Made by a program: the position numbers and the translations under genes
The notes under the pieces: generated by a model
Seen by the model: only the letters and a program-made list of their open reading frames with translations
The model's database searches: none
Told to the model about the DNA's origin: nothing
Assembly (NCBI RefSeq): GCF_000422705.1
Contig: NZ_AUGO01000001.1
Span: 248,001 to 312,000 of the forward strand
Direction of reading: 5' to 3'
Origin: Flavobacterium soli DSM 19725
Lineage (GTDB): Bacteria > Bacteroidota > Bacteroidia > Flavobacteriales > Flavobacteriaceae
DNA length: 64,000 bases
Shown: positions 43,364 to 50,853 of the stretch, piece by piece
Layout: the number at the start of each line of letters is the position of its first letter
Numbering within the stretch: position 1 is the stretch's first letter

Positions 43364-46300
43364 ATGAGTAAGAGAACTGATCATAGAAGAGAAAAAGTTA
43401 TTCAAATTAAGAAAGGTAAAGTTTCAGGCGGACTTTTAAAAAGTTTGATGAAATATGATACAACTATGCCCGATAGAGAATATATTTTATCAAAACTATC
43501 CGCTTCTTACACAGATTTGGTGTATAATAATCCGTTACCAAATGAAGATTTGAAAATTTGCCAAGAAAGAGCAATAATTAATACTGACTCAAATATTATA
43601 CAAGAACTTAATTGGATTTTTGATACTTTGATAAAATTCTCTATTCATATAAATCAATTCTTAATTTTAGAGAAACAAATTGAAATTTTTTTTCTATTAA
43701 GTAAAAATGCACAATGTTTCGATATTCTAAACTTATTAGATGACAAAGTATGTCATTCAGTTTTCGCAATCAATATAGAGTTTTTACTAAATGAAATTGA
43801 TGATAATTCACTAGAAAACATCGAGATATTGAAAGAAATTTCAGAGGAAGAAATTGAAGCTAAATTATTCATCACATTGCAATTAGACAAACTCAGAATT
43901 GAGAAAAAATTCACTTCTTGGCAGTATGATGCTATAGTAACCCAAGAAAAGCTAAATTATTCGAAGGATCTTGAATTTGTTGATTATATTAATTTTAAAT
44001 ATGATCCTATATTCCAGAATACCGATGAAAGACTAGATAATATTCACTTTATATTAGGATTTGAGTCTGATTTTTCTGTAATAGATAGGTATAAGTCATT
44101 AAAGAAAGTTATACCGTTTATAATTAGTCAAAATGAATTGGATGAGCAAGCTGAAAAATTATTCTTTGAAAGAGTTTCTGTTATTGCTGATATTATTGAG
44201 GATCCATATTGGAAAAAATTAAGTTTACTTGGAAATAACTCTCATTTGTATAAGATACCAAGTGATAACGAATCATTTTACATTATTCAAGACTATTACT
44301 TTGTAGATGATTATGATAAAGTTAAAACATTAGCTAAAGAAATTTTAGCATCAGACCCTAATAGTTCAGAAATATATTTGTTTTTTGTTAAAGCATTAAT
44401 TATGACAAATGCTCGACTAGGCGATTATATTTCAGAAAACACTCAATTGTATATATTGTTAGATTTGATTAAATCAATCTTAGAGAAAGGAAAAAACTAT
44501 CTTTTCGATAGACAGAGACTTTTAGATTATTATTACACCATCGCACATTTCAAGTTTTCACAGCCAATTTTGGAATTCTTAGTATATGAATATAATTTCA
44601 GCACCACTAATCATATTGTAAACTCATCAATTTTAAATATTAATCCTATCAGGTATAACTTTTTTAATGCTTATAATACTGAAAGAATTGTACAAAATGT
44701 AAAACCCCAGCTATTAAAATATCAAACATATAATTTTTTATTTAGCGACGAAAAATATGAGTTAAAAGGTGTGACTTTTTTTTCGAAGAAAATGCTTATT
44801 TCGAAAGAAATTGTAAAAGGTCAATATTGTGAAGCTTTGAAATTATTACAAGATTTTAGCATTCTTGAAAAACAAAAAATAGAAGATTTTGAGTTTATTC
44901 GTACTTGGACCAATAGAAGATTTTTAAAATGTTATATAGAATTACAGCAATTTTCTGAATTCGCTGATTTAATTGTCGATAATTATTTTAAAAAAGATTT
45001 TGCTTATGATCATTATTTTAATGAGGATATATCCGAAGTTATTTTAGAATGTGAAAATGAAGAAATAAATAAAAATATTAGTATTCCTATCTTATTCCAA
45101 ATATACAATCAACAGCAGACAACATTATATGACAGTATAGCAAATTTTTTAATTGCTAATTCTTTGTTTTTACCTTCTGAATTATTTGATATTAGATTAA
45201 ACTTCAATAATGAAAAATTAATTCATTTTTTTGAAAAAGTTTGTACAAAGGAAAATATTGAAGATTCTCCTTATATTAATACAATTGAAGAAGTTGAAAA
45301 TGAAAGAATTTTGATACTAAATTATTTAAAAATACTCAATCCTATTAAGACAGACTACTACAATGAAGAAATATTAAAAATAACTACCGAATCGAGTATT
45401 AGAATTGGGTTGCTACAAATCCATGAAAGTCGAATTTATGTGGACACTCTCAATATCTTTAAAATTGTAGAGAATAATGCATTAGAAGTTTTCGATCGAT
45501 ATCTTAGCTTGACTGATACAAATCTGATTGATATCACTTCTATCAAATTGAATGAAAATTATTCTAAGGGAAAAGTTAATCTGCCCTATTATTTTCAGCA
45601 ACTAATTGACGAACAATTACTTCCGTTTTACGAACTAGCAAACAATCCTCAATTAGATGATAATGTAGTTTTTGTACCCCAAATGCGTTATGTCTATTTT
45701 ACAACAATTTTCAATACTATTAAGCAGTTGTTTATATTTGATGAAAGCTATGGCTTTAAAGGGTTTTTAAGTATGAGAATTAGACATGGAACATTTTCCA
45801 ATGTTCTAAGAAGTGTTTTCGATAATCATAAACTAGTTAGTTCTCTTGAAGCTAATTCATTTGAATATAAAAATGTTAGATATTGGGAAGAAAAATTTAG
45901 TGATGTAAGTAATTCTCATCTTATCCAAATTCAGGAGTTACTGAAAAATTTTTCACGAGAGGTTGACAGAATAATTGAAGAAGGCTTGTTGTGGATAAAT
46001 GTGCAGTCAAAAGAAAATCCTTCAATTAGTGCTATCTTCGATTTTGAGTTTAGTACCAATGATATAAAATTTATTTTTATCAATAGAATGGGGAGAATAA
46101 AGGATTTTAATGAATTTGTAAATGTAGCTTTTGATATTTTGTACGAGAAACTTGAAAGTAACTTAGTTATCTTACGAGGCAAAATTTCAGATGAATTAAC
46201 TCCACAACTTGTTAGTACTCTTGAATTATTAAATCAAAGTATACAAAACATTACTGGGTTACCACAAAACAAAAAGAACCTTATAGGTAGTAATATTTTA

Positions 46301-46879
46301 AGTTGTAAGACGGATATTCAAATCATTACTACAGAAATAAATAACTGGTTTAAAATATCATATAATAAATCCATTGAAGAGTTTCCTTTGGAAATGATAC
46401 TAAAGTCAAGTTTAAAATACATAGATATTATAAATAAAAATGCATTTACAAAGGGAACTGTAAAGATTGAAGATAATTCTATATCAAGATTTAACGGAAA
46501 ATATTTCGAATCATTTGGAGATATTTTTATAAACTTATTTGACAATATTATAAGTAAGAATCGGGATTTAGGTGAAGATCTGCTAGTGGAAATCGACATA
46601 AGAGAGGATCAAGATATTTTGACCATACTTGTCAAGAATAATCTTTCACATAATTTAGAATTGACAGAGCTTTCAAAATCAGTTCAAGATATTATTAATA
46701 AGATTAATGAATATGAAGGTGATTCACCAGTCGCTTTTGAAAAAGGCTCAGGTTACTTAAAGATTTGTAAATCTATTTATGTAGGTTTAAATCAAAAAGA
46801 CTACACAATAATACCTACATTTGACAAAGACTCATTCGAAGTTACAATAAAATTTAACATCAAAGATTTGACGGTATGA
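43364..46879 (+). CDS. dtcA: Detocs sensor histidine kinase DtcA
   Basis: A 1171-residue cytosolic protein. Residues 1 to about 780 are almost wholly helical with repeat-like spacing, consistent with the TPR-type sensor part of DtcA, though single TPRs cannot be assigned by eye. Next comes GFLSMRIRHGTFSNVLRS with His808, a candidate phospho-acceptor; a later helix region precedes a GHKL ATPase domain with an N box (FINLFDNIISKN, Asn1057/Asn1061) and a G box (EKGSGYLKI, Gly1128/Gly1130). No membrane helices. The stop overlaps the dtcB start. In characterised Detocs systems DtcA senses infection and passes phosphate to DtcC. The composition is very AT-rich, unlike its neighbours. Confidence 0.85.
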   Translation: MSKRTDHRREKVIQIKKGKVSGGLLKSLMKYDTTMPDREYILSKLSASYTDLVYNNPLPNEDLKICQERAIINTDSNIIQELNWIFDTLIKFSIHINQFLILEKQIEIFFLLSKNAQCFDILNLLDDKVCHSVFAINIEFLLNEIDDNSLENIEILKEISEEEIEAKLFITLQLDKLRIEKKFTSWQYDAIVTQEKLNYSKDLEFVDYINFKYDPIFQNTDERLDNIHFILGFESDFSVIDRYKSLKKVIPFIISQNELDEQAEKLFFERVSVIADIIEDPYWKKLSLLGNNSHLYKIPSDNESFYIIQDYYFVDDYDKVKTLAKEILASDPNSSEIYLFFVKALIMTNARLGDYISENTQLYILLDLIKSILEKGKNYLFDRQRLLDYYYTIAHFKFSQPILEFLVYEYNFSTTNHIVNSSILNINPIRYNFFNAYNTERIVQNVKPQLLKYQTYNFLFSDEKYELKGVTFFSKKMLISKEIVKGQYCEALKLLQDFSILEKQKIEDFEFIRTWTNRRFLKCYIELQQFSEFADLIVDNYFKKDFAYDHYFNEDISEVILECENEEINKNISIPILFQIYNQQQTTLYDSIANFLIANSLFLPSELFDIRLNFNNEKLIHFFEKVCTKENIEDSPYINTIEEVENERILILNYLKILNPIKTDYYNEEILKITTESSIRIGLLQIHESRIYVDTLNIFKIVENNALEVFDRYLSLTDTNLIDITSIKLNENYSKGKVNLPYYFQQLIDEQLLPFYELANNPQLDDNVVFVPQMRYVYFTTIFNTIKQLFIFDESYGFKGFLSMRIRHGTFSNVLRSVFDNHKLVSSLEANSFEYKNVRYWEEKFSDVSNSHLIQIQELLKNFSREVDRIIEEGLLWINVQSKENPSISAIFDFEFSTNDIKFIFINRMGRIKDFNEFVNVAFDILYEKLESNLVILRGKISDELTPQLVSTLELLNQSIQNITGLPQNKKNLIGSNILSCKTDIQIITTEINNWFKISYNKSIEEFPLEMILKSSLKYIDIINKNAFTKGTVKIEDNSISRFNGKYFESFGDIFINLFDNIISKNRDLGEDLLVEIDIREDQDILTILVKNNLSHNLELTELSKSVQDIINKINEYEGDSPVAFEKGSGYLKICKSIYVGLNQKDYTIIPTFDKDSFEVTIKFNIKDLTV

Positions 46880-47316
46880 TTGGACTATTAATTGAAGATG
46901 ATCCAGAAAAAGCGAAAGAAATTTTGGGTTATATTAAAGAAAAATTCCCTCACTGTGAGATGACATATAAACTCTCATATCAAAGTGGTTTGAAGGAAAT
47001 ATTTAGTGAAAAATTCGATTTTATATTATTAGATATGAGTTTGCCATCATATGATCAAGGAAATGGAAATTTTTCTGGGAAGCCTCGTAATTTTGGGGGT
47101 AGAGATATTCTTAAAGAAATGAAACGATATAAGAAGTCATCAGTTGTTAAAATAATTACACAGTATAATGAATTTGATGATGGTCTACTGTCACTAAAAA
47201 ACTTAGATACACAACTCAAATCCAAATATAATGAACTCTATTATGGTTATATCTATTATAAATCTAATCAGACAGAATGGGAAAAAGAATTATTTAATTT
47301 CATTAGTAGTTTATAG
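46876..47316 (+). CDS. dtcB: Detocs stand-alone receiver DtcB
   Basis: A 146-residue receiver domain without output domain. Acidic pocket LLIEDDP (Asp8, Asp9), phospho-acceptor Asp53 in FILLDMSLPS, Thr95 in VVKIITQYNE and the conserved Lys129 in YIYYKSNQ are present. A polar, glycine-rich insertion of about 20 residues follows Asp53. It overlaps dtcA by four bases (ATGA) and abuts dtcC, whose ATG follows its stop. In studied Detocs systems DtcB buffers stray phosphate from DtcA and so prevents false activation of the effector; the same role is expected here. Confidence 0.87.
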   Translation: MIGLLIEDDPEKAKEILGYIKEKFPHCEMTYKLSYQSGLKEIFSEKFDFILLDMSLPSYDQGNGNFSGKPRNFGGRDILKEMKRYKKSSVVKIITQYNEFDDGLLSLKNLDTQLKSKYNELYYGYIYYKSNQTEWEKELFNFISSL

Positions 47317-48540
47317 ATGGTTGTTTTGATTGTAGATGATGAAGCATCAAAAGTAGAAAAAATAGAAGGCGTTATTGAAGAAACACTTTTAGATACAAGA
47401 ATAATTAAATGTTCAAATTCTGTAAATGCTATTAGTGTTCTTTTAGCAGAAAAACACATAGATCTTTTAATTCTTGATATCAATTTACCTGTTCGAGAAA
47501 ATGAATACCCAAAGGCAAATGGAGGTATTTCACTATTAACTCAAATAATTAGGAGGAGTGAATTATGTAGTCCAGATTCTATAATTGGATTGACGGCTCA
47601 TGAAAATCTTAAAGAAATAAGTGATAAACATTTTAACAAGGAAGGTTGGCTAGTAGCATCTTACAATCCAAAAATTAGTGACTGGGAAGAAATTATTAAA
47701 AACAAATTATCATACATATCAAATAAGGATAAAATGAATTCAATTAGCATCAACGAAATTAAAACAATAGTGATTTTAACTGCAATAAAGCCAGAGTATC
47801 TAGCTGTGAGAGCTCATTTGTCAGATATTAAGGATAATGATATAAATGACACATCTTACGAATCTGGTATATTTGAGCATCTTGGTGAAAAAATTGCTAA
47901 GATTATTATAAGGGAATGTGGTGCAAGAAATTCAAATGCTGCGCAAGAAACAGAGAGAGCAATACAATACTTTAATCCATGTTGTATTCTTTTTGTTGGT
48001 ATTGCTGGATCCCGTAAACCAAATGATTTTAAAATTGGAGATGTAATTTTCCCCAGTAAGATATATTCATATGAAGGAGGAAAGGCAACAAAATCTTCAT
48101 TTAATGCTCGACCAGATATGGAATCATTGACGTATGCATTAACAGAAAAAGCAAAAAAGGAAAGACTAAAGAATGATTGGAAGACATTGATAAAAGGAAC
48201 ATATAAAAGTAACCCAAATGCTGATTTAGGAATAATTGCATCGGGAGATTTATTAATTGAACATTATGATTCTTCAATTGGAAAGTTAATAACTAAATAT
48301 TACAATGATACTTCAGCAGTTGAGATGGAAGGTTTTGGTTTTGCAAAATCTGTTTCTAGACAGGGTAGAGAGTCACAAAATATTATCTATGGTGTAATAA
48401 GAGGTATTTCAGATATATTAGATATATCAACATTTTCCGGTACTATAGAAGAAAAAAGACCTGAATATACTAAGGATTTTGCATCTGATACAGCCTCAGC
48501 ATTTGCTTTTTGGCTCATCTACCAACTTTATAAAAAATAA
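47317..48540 (+). CDS. dtcC: Detocs effector DtcC: receiver fused to nucleoside phosphorylase domain
   Basis: A 407-residue fusion. Residues 1-130 are a receiver: LIVDDE (Asp7, Asp8), phospho-acceptor Asp54 in LLILDINLPV, Thr93 in IIGLTAHE. The usual receiver Lys before Pro is not seen; the segment reads WLVASYNPKI. Residues about 150-405 are a PNP/UDP-phosphorylase-type domain: VILTAIKPEY, FVGIAGSRKP, IIASGDLLIE, AVEMEGFGFA (Glu336, Glu338) and IRGISDILD with the catalytic Asp366. In characterised DtcC this domain cleaves ATP to adenine and ribose-5-triphosphate, stopping phage growth. It abuts dtcB. DNA-binding domains are absent, so it is no ordinary response regulator. Confidence 0.9.
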   Translation: MVVLIVDDEASKVEKIEGVIEETLLDTRIIKCSNSVNAISVLLAEKHIDLLILDINLPVRENEYPKANGGISLLTQIIRRSELCSPDSIIGLTAHENLKEISDKHFNKEGWLVASYNPKISDWEEIIKNKLSYISNKDKMNSISINEIKTIVILTAIKPEYLAVRAHLSDIKDNDINDTSYESGIFEHLGEKIAKIIIRECGARNSNAAQETERAIQYFNPCCILFVGIAGSRKPNDFKIGDVIFPSKIYSYEGGKATKSSFNARPDMESLTYALTEKAKKERLKNDWKTLIKGTYKSNPNADLGIIASGDLLIEHYDSSIGKLITKYYNDTSAVEMEGFGFAKSVSRQGRESQNIIYGVIRGISDILDISTFSGTIEEKRPEYTKDFASDTASAFAFWLIYQLYKK

Positions 48541-48800
48541 AATTTAATAAAAACACTAATTCTACTAAAATAGCAAAATCAATTTATGAATTAATTATAC
48601 ATGAAACCACAACTATAAAAACTGTACTTACAGGTGAAAGCAAATTAATCACAACATTAAAAATAACCAGAGTACCTGAAGGATGGCTTTATAGATATAT
48701 TCATAACGACACTCCTACTTTAGCATTCGTGCCTTCAAATATTGAATTTTCTGATAATCATGATGAAAACGGACGTGAATTAGCAAATAGAAAAAAGTAA
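48534..48800 (+). pseudogene. Coding-like fragment without start codon, downstream of dtcC
   Basis: An open frame of 88 codons runs from within the dtcC end to TAA at 48798-48800. It has no ATG, GTG or TTG start. Its middle reads like a real small protein (LKITRVPEGWLYRYIHND, then TLAFVPSNIEFSD). It may be the remnant of a gene truncated when the neighbouring segments joined. I do not recognise the family. Confidence 0.45.
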
Positions 48801-48941
48801 GTAAAATGAAAAAATATTTTTTGCCATAAATGTGATAAGTCCTAAATATGTTTATCCTGCTGTTTTTCAAAAAGTTCATAGCAATATAATTCTCGTAATA
48901 GAAATACATAGAGAATAGATTTAACTCGATAAAAAAGTTAT
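48801..48941. other. AT-rich spacer
   Basis: No gene, hairpin or promoter that I can support between the fragment above and the 3' end of the convergent regulator gene. Confidence 0.5.
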
Positions 48942-49346
48942 CTATTTATTGATTAGCTTCTCCAACATCTTAATCTGTTCGTCTTTGGATTTTAAAAGTT
49001 CCAAATTTAATCTCTTGATTTCTTCCAATGCTTCCATCCATTTTTCTATAGGATTCACATTAAAAGTTGGGTAATAATTGTAACCATTCGATTGGTCGTT
49101 AAACGTATTCGAAATAATATTCACCGCCTGCTCCTCATCAAAATTCTGAAAAGCCTCCACAGGAATCTTCAACGCATTGGAAATCTGCCTGAGCATGTCC
49201 TCTTCGATAATATCCTTCTGCTCCAGCATGGAGATCTTCTTCTGGTTCCAGTCGGCCCCCAGATCAAACGCCAATGCCTCCTGCTTGATGCCGAGCATTT
49301 CCCTGAATCGTTTTACATTCCTTCCCTGGTGTATTTTCTGTTCCAT
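48942..49346 (-). CDS. XRE-family helix-turn-helix regulator
   Basis: A 134-residue regulator from the ATG at 49346. It begins MEQKIHQGRNVKRFREMLGI and continues with an XRE-type helix-turn-helix (KQEALAFDLG, then QKKISMLEQKD) and PVEAFQNF, then a variable linker and a C-terminal coiled coil (ALEEIKRLNLELLKSKDEQIKMLEKL) that suggests dimerisation. An upstream start at 49409 is rejected because the promoter box lies over it. It is divergent from three GC-rich genes whose leaders carry repeated palindromic motifs; it may bind these, by inference. Confidence 0.85.
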   Translation of the reverse strand: MEQKIHQGRNVKRFREMLGIKQEALAFDLGADWNQKKISMLEQKDIIEEDMLRQISNALKIPVEAFQNFDEEQAVNIISNTFNDQSNGYNYYPTFNVNPIEKWMEALEEIKRLNLELLKSKDEQIKMLEKLINK

Positions 49347-49406
49347 AACGTCTGTGCATTTTGCAGGCCCAAAGATAAGGGCATCCGGATTAAAAGTTTG
49401 GTTACC

Positions 49407-49414
49407 CAAAGGTA
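49407..49414 (-). promoter_or_regulatory. Promoter -7 box of the XRE regulator
   Basis: On the minus strand TACCTTTG matches TAnnTTTG, 61-68 bases upstream of the ATG at 49346. It covers the alternative ATG at 49409. Confidence 0.55.
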
Positions 49415-49432
49415 AAAAATATCGGTGAATTA

Positions 49433-49477
49433 TCCCACACTGCGGGATATAATATTCGCTGCCGGAATAGAATATCC
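49433..49477. promoter_or_regulatory. Candidate operator between the XRE gene and the GC-rich genes
   Basis: TTATCCC and GGGATA arms face each other at about 49434-49450. Then GGATATAATATTC faces GAATAGAATATCC as an imperfect palindrome. The half-site GGAATAGAATATCC (49464-49477) recurs with one change before the next gene (50086-50099). Confidence 0.6.
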
Positions 49478-49510
49478 GTCATGCAGTATGGAATTTTACC
49501 TCCGAAACCT

Positions 49511-49518
49511 TAAACCAC
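49511..49518 (+). promoter_or_regulatory. TAAACCAC leader motif, first GC-rich gene
   Basis: TAAACCAC ends five bases before the ATG at 49524. The same motif occurs before the next two genes and supports these starts over longer frames. Confidence 0.5.
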
Positions 49519-49523
49519 CACCC

Positions 49524-50072
49524 ATGAAAAAACCAATCGACCCACTTGAAGCCCATTTCTGGTCGGGCCATGACCTCCGCCGTCCCTTAGAACTGCTGGA
49601 TGCCTTCTTTGACTATGCGCACCTCGACGAATACAAGGAGGTGCTGTCGGGGGCACTGCTGCATACTGGCAGGGAGGAGGTGTACCATAGGAAGCATCCC
49701 GGCGATGTATTCCTCTTCTATACGGCACTACGTTCGTTTGTGAAGGCCAGTTACCGCCTCTCCCAAACCAAGAAATGGCAGGTAAAGGAGGGCATTCTGT
49801 GCATTTCCGTACTTCACCAAGCTTCGCTGGACAAGCAGGAGTATGCCGACCCCCTTTCTGTGTTCCGCAACGCCTTTGCCACCCATACCTCTGGCCACTA
49901 CGAGAATTTCCTCTGCGAGCTTGTGCACCTGGCCCTCTGCCCCTACGACGACTCGGGCGGGTACGACCTGCTGACGCCCTACCTGCAACTGGTGAAGATG
50001 CTGGACGCGGCCCAGCTCATCAGGGAACGGGGCGTCGAGCGTGTCCAAAAAGGCAGTACGCCTGCAGGATAA
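49524..50072 (+). CDS. Unknown GC-rich accessory protein 1
   Basis: A 182-residue protein of unknown function. I do not recognise a family. The start at 49524 (MKKPIDPLEAHFWSGHDLRR) is chosen because the shared leader motif ends just before it; the longer frame from 49425 runs through the operator. It is helix-rich, acidic in its first part, with many His, Leu and Tyr and no membrane segment. GC content is far above the Detocs genes beside it. It leads a co-directional set of three genes with related leaders, so the set probably acts together. Confidence 0.65.
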   Translation: MKKPIDPLEAHFWSGHDLRRPLELLDAFFDYAHLDEYKEVLSGALLHTGREEVYHRKHPGDVFLFYTALRSFVKASYRLSQTKKWQVKEGILCISVLHQASLDKQEYADPLSVFRNAFATHTSGHYENFLCELVHLALCPYDDSGGYDLLTPYLQLVKMLDAAQLIRERGVERVQKGSTPAG

Positions 50073-50099
50073 TTTATCCCGAAGCGGAATAGCATATCC
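50067..50099 (+). promoter_or_regulatory. Candidate operator before the second GC-rich gene
   Basis: A perfect palindrome GGATAATTTATCC (50067-50079) is followed by GGAATAGCATATCC (50086-50099), the near-identical half-site seen before the first gene. GAATTTTACC then recurs at 50113-50122 as at 49491-49500. Confidence 0.6.
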
Positions 50100-50142
50100 T
50101 CCTGAGTGTTGCGAATTTTACCCCAGCTAAACCACTGACATT

Positions 50143-50778
50143 ATGAAAACTAACCCAGAAACAAATGCTGCCCACCAGCTGGTAAAGGACGTTTCGCAAG
50201 CCCAAACCGTACTGGAGATACTGCTGGAACCTGACGAGATGGAACGCCTTGAAAAGGGGGCCTACGCCCTGGAACACCTGCTCCAAAATCCAAAGATTCC
50301 GGAACTGCTGCACCGCTATGCCGAGCTGCTGCACGAACATGAGCTTGAAACCCTGCTTTCGGACCCACCCAAACTTGAAGGAGTGCAGCAAGACGACTGG
50401 CGGAAGGCCGGGCTGATCGCCTGCGTCCAACTCCTACTGCCGCTAAGCCATGTCCTCCTGGCGCCTCCAGATCCCAATGACGACAGCTTGGAACTCCTGC
50501 GTTATGTACTGGGTTCCATCCCTTGCAGCAAACTGGTAGCAGGCCTGCATTCGCTGGGGCTTGAAATCATGGGCGTGGACTACCACCTGAACTTCCAGCA
50601 ACACCTCCGGGCAACAGATACGGAACAGTACCTGCTACGGCTTCCAAAAACACATCCCGAACTGAAGGAACATCTTGAGCTGATCGCATGGCTGGCGCTA
50701 ATTCGGCTCTTTCTGGAGGCGGTGTACCTGTATGCGGAGGCTACCGATAACGCAACTGCAATTTGCCAAAATGACTAG
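50143..50778 (+). CDS. Unknown GC-rich accessory protein 2
   Basis: A 211-residue, leucine-rich, helical protein that I cannot place. Leu-His-Glu-rich helices (YAELLHEHELETLL) and a hydrophobic stretch near LIACVQLLLPLSHVLLAP occur, but the latter is short and proline-broken, so it is unlikely to be a membrane anchor. The start carries the shared leader TAAACCAC (50128-50135). It lies 70 bases after gene 1 and 75 before gene 3. No catalytic motif is visible. Confidence 0.6.
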   Translation: MKTNPETNAAHQLVKDVSQAQTVLEILLEPDEMERLEKGAYALEHLLQNPKIPELLHRYAELLHEHELETLLSDPPKLEGVQQDDWRKAGLIACVQLLLPLSHVLLAPPDPNDDSLELLRYVLGSIPCSKLVAGLHSLGLEIMGVDYHLNFQQHLRATDTEQYLLRLPKTHPELKEHLELIAWLALIRLFLEAVYLYAEATDNATAICQND

Positions 50779-50853
50779 ACCGTTCTTCTACACCTGTCAG
50801 GTGAGCCTCCTGCATCCAAAATCCTATCCGCTTCACCTTAAAACCACACTACC

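Noticed and set aside
43364..48540. Ordinary two-component regulatory system controlling transcription
   Set aside because: Neither receiver protein has a DNA-binding domain, the kinase is cytosolic, and one receiver is fused to a nucleoside phosphorylase. The Detocs explanation fits all three genes.
49425..49523. Longer N-terminus of the first GC-rich protein starting at 49425
   Set aside because: This stretch carries the palindromic operator-like sequences and leader motif shared with the next gene, so it is more likely untranslated.
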